From contig JAEYTA010000206.1 in assembly GCA_023434265.1 (NCBI GenBank), positions 1 through 33,872 of the forward strand: 33,872 bases of DNA. Reading direction: 5' to 3'. Both the position numbers and the translations under genes were made by a program. The DNA comes from Pseudomonadota bacterium (GTDB taxonomy: Bacteria; Pseudomonadota; Alphaproteobacteria; Caulobacterales; Caulobacteraceae). Below, piece by piece: positions 15,323-27,222 of the stretch. Each line of letters starts with the position of its first letter. The stretch's first letter is position 1. Below the pieces are notes generated by a model, which saw only the letters and a program-made list of their open reading frames with translations, did not search any database and was not told where the DNA came from.

Positions 15323-16383
15323 TCCGTCGCACCACGGACCTGTCGCCCGCCGCCCGCGCCGGCTTCGACGCCCTCATCGACGTGCGCAGTCCATCGGAGT
15401 TCGCGCTGGACCACCTTCCCGGCGCCATCAACCTGCCCGTCCTCGACGACGCCCAGCGCGCGGCGGTCGGGACCGAATATGTGCAGGGCTCCAAGTTCGA
15501 GGCCCGCCGGCGCGGCGCCGCCCTGGTCGCCCGCAACATCGCCGCCCACCTGGAAGGCCCGCTGGCCGACGTCGGCGGCGGCTTCCGGCCGCTGGTCTAC
15601 TGCTGGCGCGGCGGGCAGCGCTCCGGGGCCATGGTCGCGGTCATGGCCCAGGTCGGCTGGCCCGTCACCGTGCTGGACGGCGGCTACCAGACCTGGCGGC
15701 GGCAGGTCGTCGCCGCCCTCTACGACGCGCCGCTGCCGCACCGCCTCGTCGCCCTCGACGGCCCCACCGGCGCGGGCAAGACCGCCCTGCTGGCGGCGCT
15801 GGGCGGGCAGGGCGCGCAGACCCTCGACCTCGAGGCCCTGGCCGGCCATCGCGGCTCCCTGTTCGGCGCCCTTCCCGGCGGCCAGCCGTCGCAGAAGGCC
15901 TTCGAGACCGCCCTGCACGACGCCCTGTCCCGCCTCGACCCCGCCCGCCCGGTGGTGGTCGAGGCCGAAAGCAGCCGCATCGGCGAGCGCGTCCTGCCGC
16001 CGTCGCTGTGGGCCGCCATGACGGCCGCGCCCGCCGTCGAACTGTCCGCCCCGATCCAGGCCCGGGTCGCCCGCATCGTCGCCGACTACGCCGACATCGC
16101 CGCCGACCCGGCGGCGCTGGACGCCGCCCTGACCCGCCTGCCGCGCCACCACGCGAAGACGGAGATCGCCGCCTGGCGAGCCATGGCCGCCCGAGGCGAG
16201 ATCGCCGCCCTCGCCGCCGCCCTGATCGAGGCCCATTACGACCCCGCCTACCGGCGCAGCGCCGCCGCCCGCGAACGCCCTGCCGTCCAGCGGCTCGACC
16301 TGCCCGACCTCTCCCCGGCCGCCCTCGACGCCGCCGCGGCGCGTCTCGCCAAATCGCTCGACCGGATCGCTTCGCCCGCCTAG
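15319..16383 (+). CDS. mnmH: tRNA 2-selenouridine synthase, 354 aa
   Basis: MnmH (SelU/YbbB) replaces sulfur by selenium at 2-thiouridine 34 of certain tRNAs, using selenophosphate from SelD. The N-terminal rhodanese domain (about 12-130) has IDVRSPSEFALDHLPGAINLP and the catalytic Cys95 in YCWRGGQRS. The C-terminal P-loop domain carries GPTGAGKT (about 148-155), then VVVEAESSRIG for the partner site. The length is normal for the family. It follows selD by the four-base ATGA overlap and precedes the symporter gene by 9 bases, so all three may be one transcript. No genes for selenocysteine insertion lie in this window, so use in tRNA modification is the supported role. Confidence 0.96.
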   Translation: MIRRTTDLSPAARAGFDALIDVRSPSEFALDHLPGAINLPVLDDAQRAAVGTEYVQGSKFEARRRGAALVARNIAAHLEGPLADVGGGFRPLVYCWRGGQRSGAMVAVMAQVGWPVTVLDGGYQTWRRQVVAALYDAPLPHRLVALDGPTGAGKTALLAALGGQGAQTLDLEALAGHRGSLFGALPGGQPSQKAFETALHDALSRLDPARPVVVEAESSRIGERVLPPSLWAAMTAAPAVELSAPIQARVARIVADYADIAADPAALDAALTRLPRHHAKTEIAAWRAMAARGEIAALAAALIEAHYDPAYRRSAAARERPAVQRLDLPDLSPAALDAAAARLAKSLDRIASPA

Positions 16384-16392
16384 CTTCCGGCC

Positions 16393-17688
16393 ATGACCCG
16401 TTCGCGCACCGCCGCCGTCCTGTCCTCGCTCAGCCTCCAGGTGCTGGCCGCCCTCGTCGCCGGCCTCGCCGCCGGGGCCGCCGCCCAGGCCTGGGGCCTG
16501 CCGGGCGGGGAGGGGACCGTCGCCCTCGTCGAGGGCGTCGGCCAGCTGTGGCTCAACGCCCTGCGCATGACCATCATCCCGCTGGTCTTCAGCCTGCTGG
16601 TCACCGGCATCGCCTCCATCGCCGACGCCGCCGCCACCGGCCGGCTGGCGCTGAAGGCGGTGTGGGTCTTCGCCGTCCTGCTGGTCGGGGCCACCGTCTA
16701 CGGCGTGCTCGCCTCGGAGGGACTGCACGCCCTCTGGCCGATCGACCCCGAGGGCGGCCGCCTGCTGCTGGCCGGCGCGCATGGCGACCAGACGGTGCGC
16801 GAGAACCTCGGCGGCGGCGGCCTCGGCGCCTTCCTGACCAGCCTCGCCCCGTCCAACCCGATCCGCGCCGCCGCCGACGACGCCATCCTCGGCATCGTGG
16901 TCTTCGCCATCGTCTTCGGCTTCGCCTCGACCCGCCTGCCGTCGCGCCTGCGCCAGCCGATGACCGTCTTCTTCGAGGCCGTGGCCGAGACCATGGTGGT
17001 CATCGTCCACTGGGTCCTGCGCGCCGCGCCGGTCGGCGTCTTCGCCCTGTCGCTGGGCGTCGGCCTCCGCGCCGGCCTCGGCGCCGCCGGCGTGCTCGGC
17101 CACTACATCGGCCTCGTCGTCCTCTCGCTCGTCGGCCTGATCCTGCTCACCTATGTCGTCGCCGTGCTCTGGGGCCGGGTGAGCCTGCCGCGCTTCGCCC
17201 GCGCCGCCGCCCCGGCCCAGGTGGTGGCCTTCTCGACCCAGTCCTCGCTCGCCTGCCTGCCGGTGATGGTCGAGCGCGCCCGCGACCGGCTCGGGGTCTC
17301 GGCCGCCACCGCCGGCCTCGTCCTGCCGCTGGCCGTGGCCGTGTTCCGCATCACCTCGACGGTCGCCAACCTCGCCGTCTGCATCTATGTGGCCCACCTC
17401 TACGGCATCCCGCTGACCCCGGGCGTGCTCATCGCCGGCGGCCTCACCGCCCTGGCCGTCAGCGTCGGCACCGTCGGCCTGCCCGGGCAGGTCAGCTTCT
17501 TCGCCTCCATCGCCCCCATCGCCATCGTCATGGGCCTGCCGCTCGAGGTCCTGCCCCTGCTGCTGGCGGTCGAGGTCGTGCCCGACATCTTCCGCACCAT
17601 CGGCAACGTCACCGCCGACCTCGCCGCCGCCCGCATCGTCGAGGGCCGCGACGCCACGGCCGACCCGGAGGCAGGGGCGGGAATCTAG
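16393..17688 (+). CDS. Dicarboxylate/amino acid:cation symporter (DAACS family), 431 aa
   Basis: This inner-membrane transporter should take up dicarboxylates or acidic/neutral amino acids with Na+ or H+. It has about eight or nine hydrophobic segments plus the re-entrant loops of the SDF (GltPh-like) fold. Visible motifs include LRMTIIPLVFSLLVTGI near residues 55-75, AFSTQSSLACLPVM (the serine-rich hairpin loop, about 278-292), RITSTVANLAVCIYVAHLYG, and the second hairpin near VSVGTVGLPGQVSF. The usual NMDGT motif is altered here to ITSTVAN, so substrate preference may be unusual. It starts 9 bases after mnmH. Its TAG overlaps by three bases the TAG of the convergent TPR gene (shared CTAG at 17685-17688). 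Confidence 0.88.
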   Translation: MTRSRTAAVLSSLSLQVLAALVAGLAAGAAAQAWGLPGGEGTVALVEGVGQLWLNALRMTIIPLVFSLLVTGIASIADAAATGRLALKAVWVFAVLLVGATVYGVLASEGLHALWPIDPEGGRLLLAGAHGDQTVRENLGGGGLGAFLTSLAPSNPIRAAADDAILGIVVFAIVFGFASTRLPSRLRQPMTVFFEAVAETMVVIVHWVLRAAPVGVFALSLGVGLRAGLGAAGVLGHYIGLVVLSLVGLILLTYVVAVLWGRVSLPRFARAAAPAQVVAFSTQSSLACLPVMVERARDRLGVSAATAGLVLPLAVAVFRITSTVANLAVCIYVAHLYGIPLTPGVLIAGGLTALAVSVGTVGLPGQVSFFASIAPIAIVMGLPLEVLPLLLAVEVVPDIFRTIGNVTADLAAARIVEGRDATADPEAGAGI

Positions 17689-19574
17689 CGCCGGGCGGCC
17701 AGCAAGCGGGCCACGGCGGCCCGGTCGTCGGCCGAGAGATCGAGCGCCGCCGCCTGCCTGTACTTCTCTCGCGCGGCCGCGGCCTGCCCCTGCGCCGCCA
17801 GCGCACGCCCCCACGCCAGGTGAAGCGCGCCCCAGCGCGGCGCCAGCCGGGCGGCGGCGCGGTATTTGCCGATCGCGCCCCGATGATCGCCCTTCCGCGC
17901 CAGGGCGTCGCCGTGGAATTTGAGCGGATCGGCCCAGTTCGGGCCCGTCCGGTTCGCCTCGCGGAACTGCACGATGGCCCCGTCCAAATCGCCGCGCGCC
18001 AGTTTGGCCTCGCCCCAGGCGCAATATCCTCGCGGCAGCGACGGCGTGCGCCGAACCAGTTCGGCGAACCAGCGGTCGGCTTCGGCCCGCCGGCCGCCGA
18101 GTTCCGCCACCCACGCGCGGGCGAACAGCCCCTCGACGGCGGTCGTCGAGGACTTCGCCGCCAGAACCCGGGCCTCGTCCAGCCGACCGAGGCGAGCCAG
18201 CACATAGGCATGGACGGGCCAGACCTGGATGGGATTCAGAACATCGGCGATGGCCGGCGGCAGCATCTCATCGGTGATCGCGGCCAGATGCCGCTCCGGG
18301 GTCGCCCAGTCCCGCGTGGTCTCCATGCGCTCAAGCGCCTGATTGATGTCGGCGAATGGTGACGGCGGGACAGTCTCGACCGCCCGCCGCGCGCCGGACA
18401 GGTCGTGCAGGCCATTCAGCGCCGTCCGGCGGTCGCCGGCGTATTCGATGGCCGCCGCGTCGGAGTCCGCACGTTCGGTCAGCCGTTCGCTGATCTCGAA
18501 GACGGCGCCGTAGTCATTCAGAAGGTAAGCGACATCGCGCTCTGTTTGAAGGCGCAGCCTGTCGCTATCGCCATAGCGCGAGGGGTTCTTCCTGAGCACC
18601 GCCAGGGCCACGCGGTAATTGTGCAGCGAGTCCTCCAGCTCTCCGATCTGCCCGAGATCGAAGGCGAGATTTGAATGGGCGTTCCAGAGCAGCGGATCGA
18701 GCCGGATCGCTTCGCGGGACAATGGAATCGATCGATCGAACCGGGCCTCGATCCGGGCCAAGACCGAGAGTCCGACAAAGGCCCAGGCCCGTTCCTCGGG
18801 AGGCCCCCTGAGCGTCAGGGCGTTGAGCAGACTGTTTCGCTCGGCGGCGCGGTCGGGGACTTCGCCCAGCCAACTGGCGTAGCGATAGGCGTCTGTATGG
18901 GCGAACACCGCTTCAGCGGCCCGATCGACCTGCTGTCTGAGCGTCGTGATGGAGTCGCCGGCCGGCAGGTTCGCCGGAACGCCGTCGATGCGCAGGCTCA
19001 AGACTTCCCGGCCTGTGGCGTCCCGCGCGATCTCGCCGGTGACGATGGTCTCCTGTCCGATCCGCCGCCGCAGCATGCGCAGCGCCTCGGAGACGGACAG
19101 GCCGGTCTGAGGTATCTCCATGCTGAACGCATCCCCGCCGCTCACCGTCTGTCTCTGGGCGCGCGTCGAACCGCTGGCCGCCTGCATCTCCGCCAGCCGG
19201 TCCAGCAGGGCGCGCGTGACGGCGTCGCCGTCGACGCCGGACTCCGCCACACTTGATGAGACGGCCAAGGGTTCAATCACCACGCCGTCGGCCTGCCGCG
19301 CGTCCCAGACCACCATCGCCACCGTCCCGACGGCCGCCAGGGCCAGCACGGTCAGGGCCCCGTCGCGAACCGCCCGGATACGGTTGCGGAAGCGCTCGTT
19401 GCGGGCTAGGCCGATCTGCTCGCGCACCAGCCGGATGTTCTCGGTCAGAAGGGTGGTTGCGACGCCGGGCCCTTCGCCGCGCGCCTCGGCCTCCATGGCG
19501 ACTTCGATCGGGTCGGCCGTCGTCGGCGCGCCGCGCCGCGAACGGCGCGGCCGCGTCTTCACTTCGTCCTTCAT
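17685..19574 (-). CDS. Membrane-anchored TPR-repeat protein, 629 aa
   Basis: I do not recognise a named family. The N-terminus (1-71) is charged and probably cytoplasmic, and contains a helix NIRLVREQIGLARNERFRNRIR. One membrane helix follows (about 72-90, GALTVLALAAVGTVAMVVW). The rest, about 540 residues, is probably periplasmic. Residues ~97-205 form an alpha/beta domain (VVIEPLAVSSS, VSEALRMLRRRIGQETIVTGEI) reminiscent of the domains that precede TPRs in CadC/adenylate-cyclase-like proteins. Tetratricopeptide-like repeats occupy about 260-345 and 450-620 (for example GALHLAWGRALAAQGQAAAAREKYRQAAAL). I prefer the ATG giving MKDEVKTRP; a GTG nine codons earlier (19601) is possible, and neither has a strong ribosome-binding sequence. 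Codon choice looks a little less GC-biased in the middle than in neighbours. It lies 50 bases after carB. Confidence 0.75.
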   Translation of the reverse strand: MKDEVKTRPRRSRRGAPTTADPIEVAMEAEARGEGPGVATTLLTENIRLVREQIGLARNERFRNRIRAVRDGALTVLALAAVGTVAMVVWDARQADGVVIEPLAVSSSVAESGVDGDAVTRALLDRLAEMQAASGSTRAQRQTVSGGDAFSMEIPQTGLSVSEALRMLRRRIGQETIVTGEIARDATGREVLSLRIDGVPANLPAGDSITTLRQQVDRAAEAVFAHTDAYRYASWLGEVPDRAAERNSLLNALTLRGPPEERAWAFVGLSVLARIEARFDRSIPLSREAIRLDPLLWNAHSNLAFDLGQIGELEDSLHNYRVALAVLRKNPSRYGDSDRLRLQTERDVAYLLNDYGAVFEISERLTERADSDAAAIEYAGDRRTALNGLHDLSGARRAVETVPPSPFADINQALERMETTRDWATPERHLAAITDEMLPPAIADVLNPIQVWPVHAYVLARLGRLDEARVLAAKSSTTAVEGLFARAWVAELGGRRAEADRWFAELVRRTPSLPRGYCAWGEAKLARGDLDGAIVQFREANRTGPNWADPLKFHGDALARKGDHRGAIGKYRAAARLAPRWGALHLAWGRALAAQGQAAAAREKYRQAAALDLSADDRAAVARLLAARR

Positions 19575-19624
19575 GGCCCCGCCCCGTTGGTTGATAACCA
19601 CGGTCGCTCAATCTTGGCGCGAGG

Positions 19625-22933
<3,309 letters not shown>

Positions 22934-23270
22934 GTCAGCGGTACTCGCGCGCGGGCCCGGCGCTGGCCTGACGGCGGGCGCGGGATCGGTCGGGTTGTCG
23001 GTTAAGCGGCCCGTCTAACGACCGCGGGAGGCGCCGACAAGGGGAAACCGCCTCGGGGCAAACTCTTGCGGAGGCGCCAGGTGCGAACGGCTTCGCTTAC
23101 AAAAAAGCAATCGAATTAGGACGTTTTCGGGCACAGCTTTGACAAAGTCTCGCCCAGTTCGCTCGGCTTGGTGGCGGTCAGCAGACCAAATTGAGGCTCC
23201 CGGACCCTTCCTCCCCCCTGGATCCGGAGTCGGCCTGCCCTCCCGAATGCTTCTCTGAGGTGATTGACCC
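22934..23270. other. Divergent promoter region between carB and the TonB-dependent receptor gene
   Basis: These 337 bases hold no supported gene. The carB-proximal part has a candidate promoter on the minus strand (separate entry). The receptor-proximal part is AT-richer (23098-23150) and contains the 11-bp palindrome CTTTGACAAAG (23137-23147), which includes a perfect -35-like TTGACA (23139-23144) but no clear -10 at the usual distance. A GAGTC site is at 23227-23231. A strong ribosome-binding sequence, GAGGTGA (23257-23263), lies seven bases before the receptor ATG. The leader is therefore probably over 60 bases long and could carry post-transcriptional control, though I see no riboswitch. 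Confidence 0.5.
23012..23040 (-). promoter_or_regulatory. Candidate carB promoter
   Basis: On the minus strand TTGTCG (23040-23035) resembles the TTGACG -35 of the Caulobacter housekeeping sigma factor, and GTTAGACG (23019-23012) is a partial match to GCTANAWC after 15 bases. It lies about 80 bases upstream of the carB ATG. It is a weak match made by eye. Confidence 0.25.
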
Positions 23271-26200
23271 ATGTCCTTCCGTTCCCGACTGCGCGAGTCG
23301 TCCGCGCTGGCCGGCGGCGTCGCCGCGGCCCTGCTGTTCGCCGCGCCGGCCTTCGCCCAGGACGCTCCGACGCCGGAGCCGCAGGACGAGGAGGCCGCCG
23401 AGGCCGAGCTTTCCGAAATCGTCGTCACCGGCACCCGCATCCGCGTGCCCGACTATGAGGGCTCGGCGCCCGTGGCCTCGGTCAGCGGTGAAGCCCTGGT
23501 CAATGCCGGTGTCACCAATGTAACCGATTTCCTGACCGACCAGCCGGCCCTGGTCAGCTCCACGACCCTGCAGGACAACTCCAACGCCGGCGACCGCGGC
23601 TCGGTGGGCCTGAACCTGCTGAACCTGCGCAATCTCGGCAGCCAGCGGACCCTGACCCTGGTCAACGGGCGTCGTCACGTGGCCGCCCAGCCGGGCAGCC
23701 AGTCGGTCGACATCAACACCATCCCGGTGGCCCTGATCGAGCGCGTCGACATCCTGACCGGCGGCGCCTCGGCCATCTACGGCGCCGACGGCGTCTCGGG
23801 CGCGGTCAACTTCATCCTCAAGGACGACTTCGACGGCCTGGACATCCGCGCCCAGACCGGCTGGTCCGACCAGGGCGGCGGCGAGAACAACTTCGTCAGC
23901 GTCGTGGCCGGCCGCAACATCCTCGACGGGGCCGCCAACTTCACCATCGGCGCCGAAATCTCGAAGACCGACGCCCTCGGCCGCGAGGACCGCGACTTCT
24001 CCAGCCTCGCCGGCCGCGAGACCCTGACGCGCAACCCGAACTACGGGCAGCCGGGCGAGTACGAGCAGATCTTCGTCCGCAACGCCCGCTACATCGACAC
24101 CTCCCCGGGCGGGTCGGTCTACACCGACCTGAACTTCGGCTCGATCTTCGGTGATCCGGGCTCGCTCTCGGGCGTCGACTTCAACGGCGACGGCACGCCG
24201 TTCCAGGACGGCGTCTACTCCGACGGCTTCGTCATGATCGGCGGCGACGGCACCCAGCTGGCGGCCTTCGGCACAGACCTGATCCCCGAGCTCGACCGCG
24301 CCTCGCTGAACGCCACCTTCAACGTCGAGATCAATCCGAAGGCGACCTTCTTCGGCGAGCTGAAGTGGGTGAACACCCAGACCCAGTTCCAGTCGCAGCC
24401 GTCGTTCGACTACGCCCTGTTCGTGCCGATCGACAATCCGTACATCCCGCAGACCATCTACGATGCGGCGACGGGGACCGGCGGCATCGCCAACGCGCTG
24501 GGCGGCGTGCTGGTGGCGCGCGACAACTTCGACCTCGGCTTCATCACCCGCGACGTCGAGCGCAACACCTACCGGGGCGTGCTTGGCCTGCGCGGCGACC
24601 TGACCGACCACCTCGCCTACGAGGTTTCGCTGAACTACGGCCGCACGCACGAGCGCAACACCGAAGGCAACAACCGGATCAACGAACGCTTCTACGCCGC
24701 CATCGACGCGGTCGACGAAGGCGAATTCCTGACCGGCACGCCGAACGGCAACATCGTCTGCCGGTCGAACCTCGACCCGACCGCCATCCCGCTCGGCAAC
24801 TATCCGGGCTTCGGCAGCCCGCAGTTCGACGGCTCCACCTGGGGCACGACCTTCACCCCGGGCGCCAACTCCGGCTGCCAGCCGCTGAACATCTTCGGCG
24901 ACGGCGTCGGCTCGCAGGCCGCTTTGGACTGGATCCTGACGGAATCGACCACCCTCAACTCGGTCGAGCAGTTCGTCCTCAACGGCTTCCTGAGCGGCGA
25001 CACCACCGGCTTCTTCGAACTGCCGGGTGGGCCCGTCTCGTTCGTGGTGGGCGCGGAGTATCGTCGGGAGGAAGCCCGCTCGATGCCGTCGCTGCTGGAG
25101 ATCCAGGCCGCCGATGTCGGCTACGACGTCACCTGGCTGGGCGAGGCCATGCCGCTGCGCGGGGCCATCGAGGTCAAGGAGGTCTTCGGCGAGGTCTACC
25201 TGCCGCTGCTCCAGGACCTGCCGTTCGTCCAGAACCTGACCGTCAACGGCGCCTACCGGTACTCGGACTATTCGACGGCCGGCGAGACGGACGCCTGGAA
25301 CCTCGGCCTGCGCTGGGACCTGAACGACTCGATCGGCTTCCGCAGTTCGCTGGCCCGCGCCGTTCGCGCGCCGAACATCTCGGAGCTGTTCCTGCCGGTG
25401 TCGCAGACCTTCGCCATCCTCGACGATCCCTGCGACGACGAGAACTTCCAGGCCGGCGACAACCCGTCGGTGCGCGAGGCCAACTGCCGCGCCGCCCTCG
25501 GCTTCGGGCCGAACGACCCGTACACCTTCAACAACACCACCTCGTCCTCGGTCGAGGGCGTGATCGGCGGCAACCAGGACCTCAAGTCGGAGGAGGCCGA
25601 CACCTTCACCGCCGGCGTGGTGCTGCGTCCGTCGTTCATTCCCGGCCTGTCGCTGGCGCTGGACTACTATGACGTGGAGCTGGAGAACGCGATCCAGTTC
25701 TTCTCGGCGCAATCCATCGTCGACAAGTGCTACGACCTGCCCCAGCCCAACCAGTTCTGCGACCTGGTCAGCCGCGACCCGACCACGCAGTTCATCGACG
25801 GCTTCGAGCAGTTCGGGGTCAACGTCGCCAACTACAAGACGGTCGGCTACGACCTGACCCTGCGCTACCGCCTCGACCCCGCGGACTGGGGCGTGCAGCA
25901 GGACATCGGCCGCTTCGGCATCGCCCTGAGCGCCAACAAGCTGGAGGAGCTGACCTTCACCGAGGATCCGAACGATCCGCTGAGCGTCGACGAGACGGTG
26001 GGCGAGGCGTTCGTGCCGGAGTGGCAGGCCAGCCTCGACGTCAGCTGGGAGTGGCGCGACCTGTTCGTCAACTACGGCTACAACTGGTTCGACGAGACCC
26101 GTCGCTTCGAAGGCCGTCCGGACGACTACATCGATCCGAAGTACGTCAACTACTCGGCGCGTTCGACGCACGACATCCAGGTTCGCTACAACATCGACGA

Positions 26201-26324
26201 GCGCACCTCGGTCTACGGCGGCGTCAACAACATCGGCGACCAGCAGCCGGATCGCGGCCTGTCCGACTACCCGGTCGGTCCGCTGGGACGGTACTTCTAC
26301 CTCGGCGTGAACATGAGCCTTTAA
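23271..26324 (+). CDS. TonB-dependent outer-membrane receptor, 1017 aa
   Basis: This is an outer-membrane transporter driven by TonB. A signal peptide (about 1-30, ending AAPAFAQ) is followed by an acidic linker and the TonB-box-like EIVVTGTRI (about 49-57). The plug domain follows, with LNLRNLGSQRTLTLVNGRRH, INTIPVALIERVDILTGGASAIYGADGVSGAVNFILK (seen as two adjacent motifs at about 140-185). The 22-stranded barrel fills the rest, with the SLARAVRAPNISELFLP motif near residue 700 and an aromatic YFYLGVNMSL end. The architecture matches the large Caulobacterales/sphingomonad receptors for sugars, peptides or other organics rather than a short siderophore receptor. The ligand cannot be told. 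GAGGTGA seven bases upstream fixes the start. A strong terminator follows, so it is monocistronic. Confidence 0.95.
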   Translation: MSFRSRLRESSALAGGVAAALLFAAPAFAQDAPTPEPQDEEAAEAELSEIVVTGTRIRVPDYEGSAPVASVSGEALVNAGVTNVTDFLTDQPALVSSTTLQDNSNAGDRGSVGLNLLNLRNLGSQRTLTLVNGRRHVAAQPGSQSVDINTIPVALIERVDILTGGASAIYGADGVSGAVNFILKDDFDGLDIRAQTGWSDQGGGENNFVSVVAGRNILDGAANFTIGAEISKTDALGREDRDFSSLAGRETLTRNPNYGQPGEYEQIFVRNARYIDTSPGGSVYTDLNFGSIFGDPGSLSGVDFNGDGTPFQDGVYSDGFVMIGGDGTQLAAFGTDLIPELDRASLNATFNVEINPKATFFGELKWVNTQTQFQSQPSFDYALFVPIDNPYIPQTIYDAATGTGGIANALGGVLVARDNFDLGFITRDVERNTYRGVLGLRGDLTDHLAYEVSLNYGRTHERNTEGNNRINERFYAAIDAVDEGEFLTGTPNGNIVCRSNLDPTAIPLGNYPGFGSPQFDGSTWGTTFTPGANSGCQPLNIFGDGVGSQAALDWILTESTTLNSVEQFVLNGFLSGDTTGFFELPGGPVSFVVGAEYRREEARSMPSLLEIQAADVGYDVTWLGEAMPLRGAIEVKEVFGEVYLPLLQDLPFVQNLTVNGAYRYSDYSTAGETDAWNLGLRWDLNDSIGFRSSLARAVRAPNISELFLPVSQTFAILDDPCDDENFQAGDNPSVREANCRAALGFGPNDPYTFNNTTSSSVEGVIGGNQDLKSEEADTFTAGVVLRPSFIPGLSLALDYYDVELENAIQFFSAQSIVDKCYDLPQPNQFCDLVSRDPTTQFIDGFEQFGVNVANYKTVGYDLTLRYRLDPADWGVQQDIGRFGIALSANKLEELTFTEDPNDPLSVDETVGEAFVPEWQASLDVSWEWRDLFVNYGYNWFDETRRFEGRPDDYIDPKYVNYSARSTHDIQVRYNIDERTSVYGGVNNIGDQQPDRGLSDYPVGPLGRYFYLGVNMSL

Positions 26325-26344
26325 GGCCCGGTCCAGACCGAAGA

Positions 26345-26374
26345 GGGCGGCGTCTCCCGGACGCCGCCCTTTTT
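26345..26374 (+). terminator. Rho-independent terminator of the TonB-dependent receptor gene
   Basis: GGGCGGCGTC (26345-26354), a five-base loop, and GACGCCGCCC (26360-26369) make a perfect 10-bp stem followed directly by TTTTT (26370-26374). It lies 20 bases after the receptor stop and its T-run touches the stop codon of the convergent HAD gene. On the minus strand the stem is followed by CTCTT, a weaker T-tract. Confidence 0.92.
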
Positions 26375-27069
26375 CATGCGCGTTCCGCGATCCAGCGGGG
26401 CAGGGCGTCGATCGACTCCAGCTCGCCGTAGCGGATGTGGCTCTCGGGCGGATCGGCGAGTTCGTGCGCCCAGGTGACCGCATAGGGGATGTGCACCGCC
26501 CAGGCCCCGGCCTCCAGCGCCGGCAGCACGTCGGACTTCATCGAGTTGCCGACCATGAGCGCTTCCGCCGCCCCGGTGCCATGGCGGTCGAACACCCGCG
26601 CGTAGGTGTGGGCATGCTTCTCCGACACGATCTCGACGGCGGCGAACAGGTCGCCGAGCCCGGACGCCGCGAGCTTGCGTTCCTGGTCCATCAGGTCGCC
26701 CTTGGTGACCAGGACGAGGCGGTGGCGCTCGGCCAGGGCCGCCAGGGCCTCGTCGACCCCGGGCAGGGTCTCGACCGGGTGGGAAAGCATCTCACGCCCG
26801 GTCGCGAGGATTTCCCGCACCACGGAGGGCGGGGTCTCGCCGCCGGTCAGCTCCATGGCCGTCTCGATCATCGACAGGGTGAAGCCCTTCACGCCGTACC
26901 CGTACAGGCGCAGGTTCCGCTGCTCGGTCGCGAAGAGGCGGGACTCGATGAGGTCGCGGTCGCCGTGCTCGGCGAGCAGCTCCACGAACCGGTCGTGGGT
27001 GAGCCGGAAGATGGTCTCGTTGTGCCAGAGGGTGTCGTCGGCATCGAGGCCGACCGTGGTGATGGTCAT
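26374..27069 (-). CDS. HAD-superfamily hydrolase, 231 aa
   Basis: This is a cytoplasmic phosphatase-type HAD enzyme. Motif I is GLDADDTLW (nucleophile Asp9, acid/base Asp11), motif II lies in LVLVTKGD, the conserved Lys is in the DQERKLAASGL/EIVSEKHAHTY region, and motif IV is MVGNSMKSDVLPA. A helical cap of roughly 15-100 residues between motifs I and II gives a C1-type cap. The start MTITTVGLDADD is the only one that leaves the motif I strand intact without an extra tail, although the ribosome-binding site is weak. The substrate is unknown; GNSMKSD is common in HADs acting on small phosphorylated metabolites. It is divergent from the degenerate EAL gene and shares a terminator hairpin with the receptor gene. 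Confidence 0.92.
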   Translation of the reverse strand: MTITTVGLDADDTLWHNETIFRLTHDRFVELLAEHGDRDLIESRLFATEQRNLRLYGYGVKGFTLSMIETAMELTGGETPPSVVREILATGREMLSHPVETLPGVDEALAALAERHRLVLVTKGDLMDQERKLAASGLGDLFAAVEIVSEKHAHTYARVFDRHGTGAAEALMVGNSMKSDVLPALEAGAWAVHIPYAVTWAHELADPPESHIRYGELESIDALPRWIAERA

Positions 27070-27222
27070 GCCGCGTGCTTGCCTTCCCGACAGCGGCCGC
27101 GCAAGCCGCGATCCCGAAGATGGTGAACGGCCCCTTGACCATGTTCGTCAGCGAAGTGTTGGCGAACCGGGCGCAGGATGACGGGTTCAAACTTCCCGGG
27201 GGGCCGTCCAGAGGAGTCGGTC

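Noticed and set aside
23139..23167. TTGACA as -35 of a promoter for the TonB-dependent receptor gene
   Set aside because: No -10-like sequence lies at the expected spacing, so I mention it only in the intergenic entry.
23178..26483. 1101-codon minus-strand frame opposite the TonB-dependent receptor
   Set aside because: It is an antisense shadow of a clearly recognisable receptor with signal peptide, plug and barrel motifs.
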